Positions 14,852 to 19,592 of a stretch of 19,592 nucleotides of DNA are shown here, in pieces. Each line of letters opens with the position of its first letter. Position 1 is the stretch's first letter. Under the pieces are notes generated by a model. It was not told where the DNA came from. It saw only the letters and a program-made list of their open reading frames with translations, and searched no databases. This DNA is from ZC4RG30 sp964632365 (lineage in GTDB: Bacteria; Pseudomonadota; Gammaproteobacteria; Steroidobacterales; Steroidobacteraceae), in assembly GCA_964632365.1 (NCBI GenBank), contig CAZWDR010000051.1:1-19592 (forward strand). Direction: 5' to 3'. Both the position numbers and the translations under genes were made by a program.

Positions 14852-15466
14852 ATGAACGACCGTCCGCCCCACTATCAACCCAATGTCAGCCGCCGGGGTG
14901 CGCATACGCCAGGGCAGCCCCACAGCCTCGGCTGGGCCGTGGCCGGGCTGGCCCTGATCGCGGTGGCCATCATGATCTGGCGCCAGTCGGGTGGCAGCAC
15001 TTCCGCGGGCGCCGCGAGCGAGCGGGTCATGCAAGCCGCGCAGGTGGACACCGGCGCGCAGGCCGCCACGGCCGACGCCAACCGCGTCGCCGATCCGGTC
15101 GTGCTGTCAGAGACTGAGGACGCCGGCGCGGCGCCGCGTGCCGACGCGATCGCCGCAGCCGGACCGGCACTTGCGACGGGAAGCGCCGGCATGGACGAGG
15201 TGCTGCCAATGGTCCGCAAGCACTTCCCCGCGCAGTACGACAGCCCGCAGTTCCATCGGCTGTGGCTGGTGCACGATGGCCATGGCCAGGTGCTGGTGAG
15301 CGGCGAGCTCGAGGAGGGCCAGCGCTACGAGGACGCCGAGGAGCAGCTGCGCGGCCTGCAGGGCCAGACGCCGGGCGACTGGCAGGTCCGTCAGCTGCGC
15401 AATGGCGCAGGGCAGCTCATCGAAGTGGCCGTTGCACAGGCGAACATGGGCGAGCCGCGGCGCTGA
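14852..15466 (+). CDS. Single-pass membrane protein of unknown function
   Basis: The 204-residue product has a cytoplasmic N-terminus (about 25 residues), one transmembrane helix (about 27-43, GWAVAGLALIAVAIMIW), an Ala/Asp-rich linker to about residue 110, and a C-terminal domain of about 90 residues containing HRLWLVHDGHGQVLVSGEL and EDAEEQLRGLQG. I do not recognise the family. I chose ATG 14852 because GAGGTG lies about seven bases upstream; ATG 14819 in the same frame lacks a ribosome site. The frame is open far upstream (to 14375) but overlaps the VOC gene there and is not coding. A short linker of 125 bases separates it from the VOC gene. The periplasmic domain could be a sensor or binding module, but this is a guess. 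Confidence 0.7.
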   Translation: MNDRPPHYQPNVSRRGAHTPGQPHSLGWAVAGLALIAVAIMIWRQSGGSTSAGAASERVMQAAQVDTGAQAATADANRVADPVVLSETEDAGAAPRADAIAAAGPALATGSAGMDEVLPMVRKHFPAQYDSPQFHRLWLVHDGHGQVLVSGELEEGQRYEDAEEQLRGLQGQTPGDWQVRQLRNGAGQLIEVAVAQANMGEPRR

Positions 15467-15518
15467 CGCGACGCGTCCGCTGCCGCACCCCGCCGGCGGC
15501 AGCTTTATCAAGCCCATC

Positions 15519-15540
15519 GCGCCACATATCCGGGTGGCGC
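15519..15540 (+). terminator. Hairpin between the membrane-protein gene and recQ
   Basis: A perfect 7-bp stem (GCGCCAC / GTGGCGC) with an 8-base loop lies 52 bases after the upstream stop and 34 bases before the recQ start. No T-run follows. It could end the upstream transcript or be part of the recQ leader. Confidence 0.35.
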
Positions 15541-15574
15541 CGGCCGCCCCCGGTGGCCTATCGTTCGCCATCCC

Positions 15575-17449
<1,875 letters not shown>

Positions 17450-17560
17450 TGCGACATTCCGGCGAGGCCATCCTCGAGGTGGCGCGGCGCGCGTGAGGCC
17501 GGGCTTGCCCGACCGGTCCCCGGCATTGCCCCGCACGCGCGCGTGGCTCAGCATCCGCGC

Positions 17561-19147
17561 ATGGAAATCCTCACGCTCGTTCCCGCCGTGCTGGCGCTGG
17601 CCCTGCTCGTCGTCACCATCTATCTGGTGCTGCGCCCGAATCCGCTGCAGTCCCGCCTGGAGGAGCTGCTGCAGGAGCGCAGCCGCCTCTCGGCTTCGCT
17701 CGAACATGCCACCCGCACGCTGGACGAAGAAAAGTCCCGCGCCAGCGCGCAGCTCGCCGCCGAGCAGGAGCGCGGGCGCGCTGAACTGGCCGCCGCGCTG
17801 GAGCGCAGCCGGCAGGAACTGCAGGCCGAACAGGCGCGCCTGAAGGCAGACCTGGCCACCGAGCAGCAGCGCGCCACGCGGCAGCTGGCGGAGTCCGAGC
17901 AACGCGCGGCCGGGCAGCTGGTGGAATCCGAACAGCGCGCCGCCAGACAGCTGGCAGAGGCCGAGGAACGCGCCGCGAAGCATCTGGCCGACGTCGAGGC
18001 CCGCGCCGCGAAGCAGCTCACCGACGCGCAGCAGCGCGCGACAGTGCAGCTCGCCGAATCCCAGGAACGCGCGGCCCGGCAGCTCGCTGAACAGAAGCAG
18101 TGGGTCACCGAGCAGACGCAGCACTTCGAGCAGCGCGTGCTGGCCGCCGCGGCGCGCCTGATGGAGGAGCGCAGCAAGGCGCTGGGCGAGCTGAACCAGA
18201 GCGAGGTGCAGAAGGTGGTGGCGCCGTTCAAGGAGCAGCTGGACCAGTTCCGCAAGCGCGTGGATGACATCTATGCCGCCGAGAACCACGAGCGCGGCGC
18301 GCTGAAGACGCAGATCGAGCAGCTGACGATGATGAACCAGGCGATGTCGGCGCAGGCCGAGCGCCTGGCCAATGCGCTGACGATCACGTCCAAGTCCGTG
18401 GGCGACTGGGGCGAGACCATCCTGCAGAAGATCCTCGAGGATTCGGGCCTGCGGCTGGGCCATGAATATGACCTGCAGGTGACGGTGCGCGATGCCGATG
18501 ACCGTGCGCAGCGCCCGGACGCGGTGATCCGCCTGCCCGAGTCGCGCCAGCTGGTGATCGACTCGAAGGTGTCGAACAAGGCCTGGACGGAGTACTGCGC
18601 GGCGGTGGATGACGAGCAGCGCGCGCTGAAGCTGCGCGAGCACCTCGCCTCGCTGCGCACGCACATCAAGGAGCTCTCCGCGCGCCGCTACCAGGACCTG
18701 CCGTCGCTCGACACCGTCGATTTCGTGCTGATGTTCGTGCCGGTGGAGGCGGCCCTGCTCACCGCGTTCGTCAAGGATCCGGCGCTGTATTCAGACGCCT
18801 ACCGCAGCCGCATCGTGCTGGTCACCCCGAGCACGCTGATGGCCGTGGTGAAGCTGGTGGAGGGCATCTGGACCTTCCAGAAGCGCAAGGAGTCGGCGGA
18901 CGAGATCGCCGAGGCGGGGCGGAAGCTCTACGAGAAGATCAGCAACTTCGCCCATTCGTTCGTCAGCATCGGGCGCGCCCTGCAGCAGTCGCGGACGGTC
19001 TATGACCAGGCCGAAGCACAGCTGACCGGCAAGGGAAGCGCCCTGCGGCTGGCGGAACGACTCCGGGATCTTGGCGTCACGCCCGCCCACGGCAAGCAGA
19101 TCCCCCAGGTGCTGCTCGAGCTCTCCGAGGACGATCAGGCGACCTGA
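17561..19147 (+). CDS. rmuC: RmuC-family protein with hendecad coiled coil
   Basis: RmuC proteins limit inversions at short inverted repeats and contain a nuclease-like fold. The 528-residue product has an N-terminal membrane anchor (about residues 1-24), a long coiled coil (about 30-215) and the RmuC domain (about 230-490) with KSVGDWGETILQKILEDSGL, RPDAVIRLP, LVIDSKVSNKAW, VDFVLMFVPVEAAL and LVTPSTLMAVVKLVEGIW. The D and E-x-K type positions of the PD-(D/E)xK fold are visible in RPDAVIRLP and VIDSK. The start is set at ATG 17561, giving an immediate membrane helix; GTG 17543 is an alternative. Neither has a clear ribosome site. Seven 11-residue repeats fill residues 105-181. Confidence 0.92.
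   Translation: MEILTLVPAVLALALLVVTIYLVLRPNPLQSRLEELLQERSRLSASLEHATRTLDEEKSRASAQLAAEQERGRAELAAALERSRQELQAEQARLKADLATEQQRATRQLAESEQRAAGQLVESEQRAARQLAEAEERAAKHLADVEARAAKQLTDAQQRATVQLAESQERAARQLAEQKQWVTEQTQHFEQRVLAAAARLMEERSKALGELNQSEVQKVVAPFKEQLDQFRKRVDDIYAAENHERGALKTQIEQLTMMNQAMSAQAERLANALTITSKSVGDWGETILQKILEDSGLRLGHEYDLQVTVRDADDRAQRPDAVIRLPESRQLVIDSKVSNKAWTEYCAAVDDEQRALKLREHLASLRTHIKELSARRYQDLPSLDTVDFVLMFVPVEAALLTAFVKDPALYSDAYRSRIVLVTPSTLMAVVKLVEGIWTFQKRKESADEIAEAGRKLYEKISNFAHSFVSIGRALQQSRTVYDQAEAQLTGKGSALRLAERLRDLGVTPAHGKQIPQVLLELSEDDQAT
17873..18103 (+). repeat. 33-bp in-frame repeats encoding hendecads in rmuC
   Basis: Seven consecutive 33-bp units encode ARQLAESEQRA-like hendecads. Similar but more diverged units extend upstream into the coiled coil. 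DNA identity between units is high enough to suggest growth by duplication. Confidence 0.75.
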
Positions 19148-19202
19148 GGCGTCACAGGTCGCGGCCCGCCTTCAACCGCGCAAAAAAGCCGCGCCCGGCC
19201 CG

Positions 19203-19217
19203 ATAGTCCCCATCTAT
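19203..19217. promoter_or_regulatory. Candidate OxyR-binding site upstream of ahpC
   Basis: ATAGTCCCCATCTAT matches ATAG-N7-CTAT, the OxyR half-site pattern, with A at the expected inner position and one inner mismatch (C for T). It lies 97 bases before the ahpC start. The second half-site after seven bases is much weaker. OxyR control of ahpC is established in many Proteobacteria. Confidence 0.55.
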
Positions 19218-19314
19218 TGATCCGATTCAATCTTCAGGCATGCATTAATCGCTGGCACCGACTAAGCTTGGCTCTCCCCCAATCCAATTGTTCAACTGAA
19301 GAGGACCTTCAACC

Positions 19315-19592
19315 ATGTCTTTGATCAATACCAAGGTTCAGCCGTTCAAGGCGCAGGCCTATCACAACGGCAAGTTCGTCGAAGTCACGCAGGACACGCT
19401 GAAGGGCAAGTGGTCCGCCATCGTGTTCTACCCGGCGGACTTCACCTTCGTCTGCCCGACCGAGCTGGGCGACCTCGCGGACCTTTATCCGGAGTTCAAG
19501 AAGATCGGCGTCGAGATCTACAGCGTGTCGACCGACACGCACTTCACGCACAAGGCCTGGCATGACGCGTCGGAGACGATCAAGAAGATCCA
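19315..19592 (+). CDS. ahpC: Alkyl hydroperoxide reductase subunit C, typical 2-Cys peroxiredoxin (3' partial)
   Basis: AhpC reduces hydrogen peroxide and organic peroxides, and is normally re-reduced by AhpF or a thioredoxin-like system. The first 92 residues are present and read MSLINTKVQPFKAQAYHNG; the peroxidatic Cys is C47 in ADFTFVCPTELGD, with T44 in place. EIYSVSTDTHFTHKAWHD follows, as in E. coli AhpC. The resolving Cys lies beyond the window. The ATG at 19315 has GAGGA about ten bases upstream. The leader of 167 bases after rmuC carries an OxyR-like site, so it is probably a separately regulated unit and not part of the rmuC transcript. Confidence 0.95.
   Translation, partial: MSLINTKVQPFKAQAYHNGKFVEVTQDTLKGKWSAIVFYPADFTFVCPTELGDLADLYPEFKKIGVEIYSVSTDTHFTHKAWHDASETIKKI

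Noticed and set aside
19172..19200. A-run with GC flanks after rmuC
   Set aside because: The flanks CCGCGC and GCCGCG do not form a proper hairpin next to a T-run on either strand, so no intrinsic terminator can be called.

Overview
The window is a GC-rich stretch with dense genes on the plus strand and one gene on the minus strand. Strong G/C at third codon positions, Shine-Dalgarno sites, an AhpC/SodC/RecQ/RmuC/DinB gene set, Tat and lipobox signals and an OxyR-like site all suggest a high-GC Gammaproteobacterium, perhaps near Xanthomonadales or Steroidobacterales. That placement is inference. A run of exactly 100 N (10526-10625) marks a scaffold gap, so this is a draft or metagenome assembly. 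No tRNA, rRNA, CRISPR array or insertion sequence was recognised.

Layout. 1-388: tail of a very acidic protein of unknown function. 564-1211: DUF892 (YciE/YciF-like) ferritin-fold protein. 1286-4393: Y-family polymerase (dinB-like), YdjM-family membrane protein and NYN-LOTUS protein, closely spaced. 4594-6357: envelope section with a low-complexity lipoprotein, Cu/Zn superoxide dismutase (sodC) and, convergent on the minus strand, a META-domain lipoprotein; hairpins separate these units. 6753-12974: tightly coupled four-gene operon encoding a DUF1587/1592/1595/1588/1585 protein with two CxxCH motifs, a Tat-exported DUF1552 protein, an ankyrin-repeat protein interrupted by the gap, and a Tat-exported metallo-beta-lactamase-fold protein that lacks several usual metal ligands. 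12975-13289: four tandem copies of a 40-41 bp hairpin-forming repeat, then a promoter with an embedded palindromic operator. 13290-14726: TetR regulator and two-domain VOC protein. 14852-15466: single-pass membrane protein of unknown function. 15575-19147: RecQ helicase and RmuC. 19315-end: start of ahpC, preceded by an OxyR-like site.

How the parts fit. Oxidative-stress defence (SodC, AhpC, the ferritin-fold protein) and DNA maintenance (DinB-like polymerase, RecQ, RmuC) are the recurring themes. The least understood part is the 6753-12974 operon. Its products carry or are inferred to carry export signals, and the gene order and overlaps suggest one periplasmic system combining heme-type motifs, a DUF1552 protein, an ankyrin scaffold and a possibly degenerate hydrolase fold. 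I regard it as the best candidate for undescribed biology here. The TetR/VOC pair looks like a self-regulated detoxification or resistance module, possibly translated from a leaderless message.
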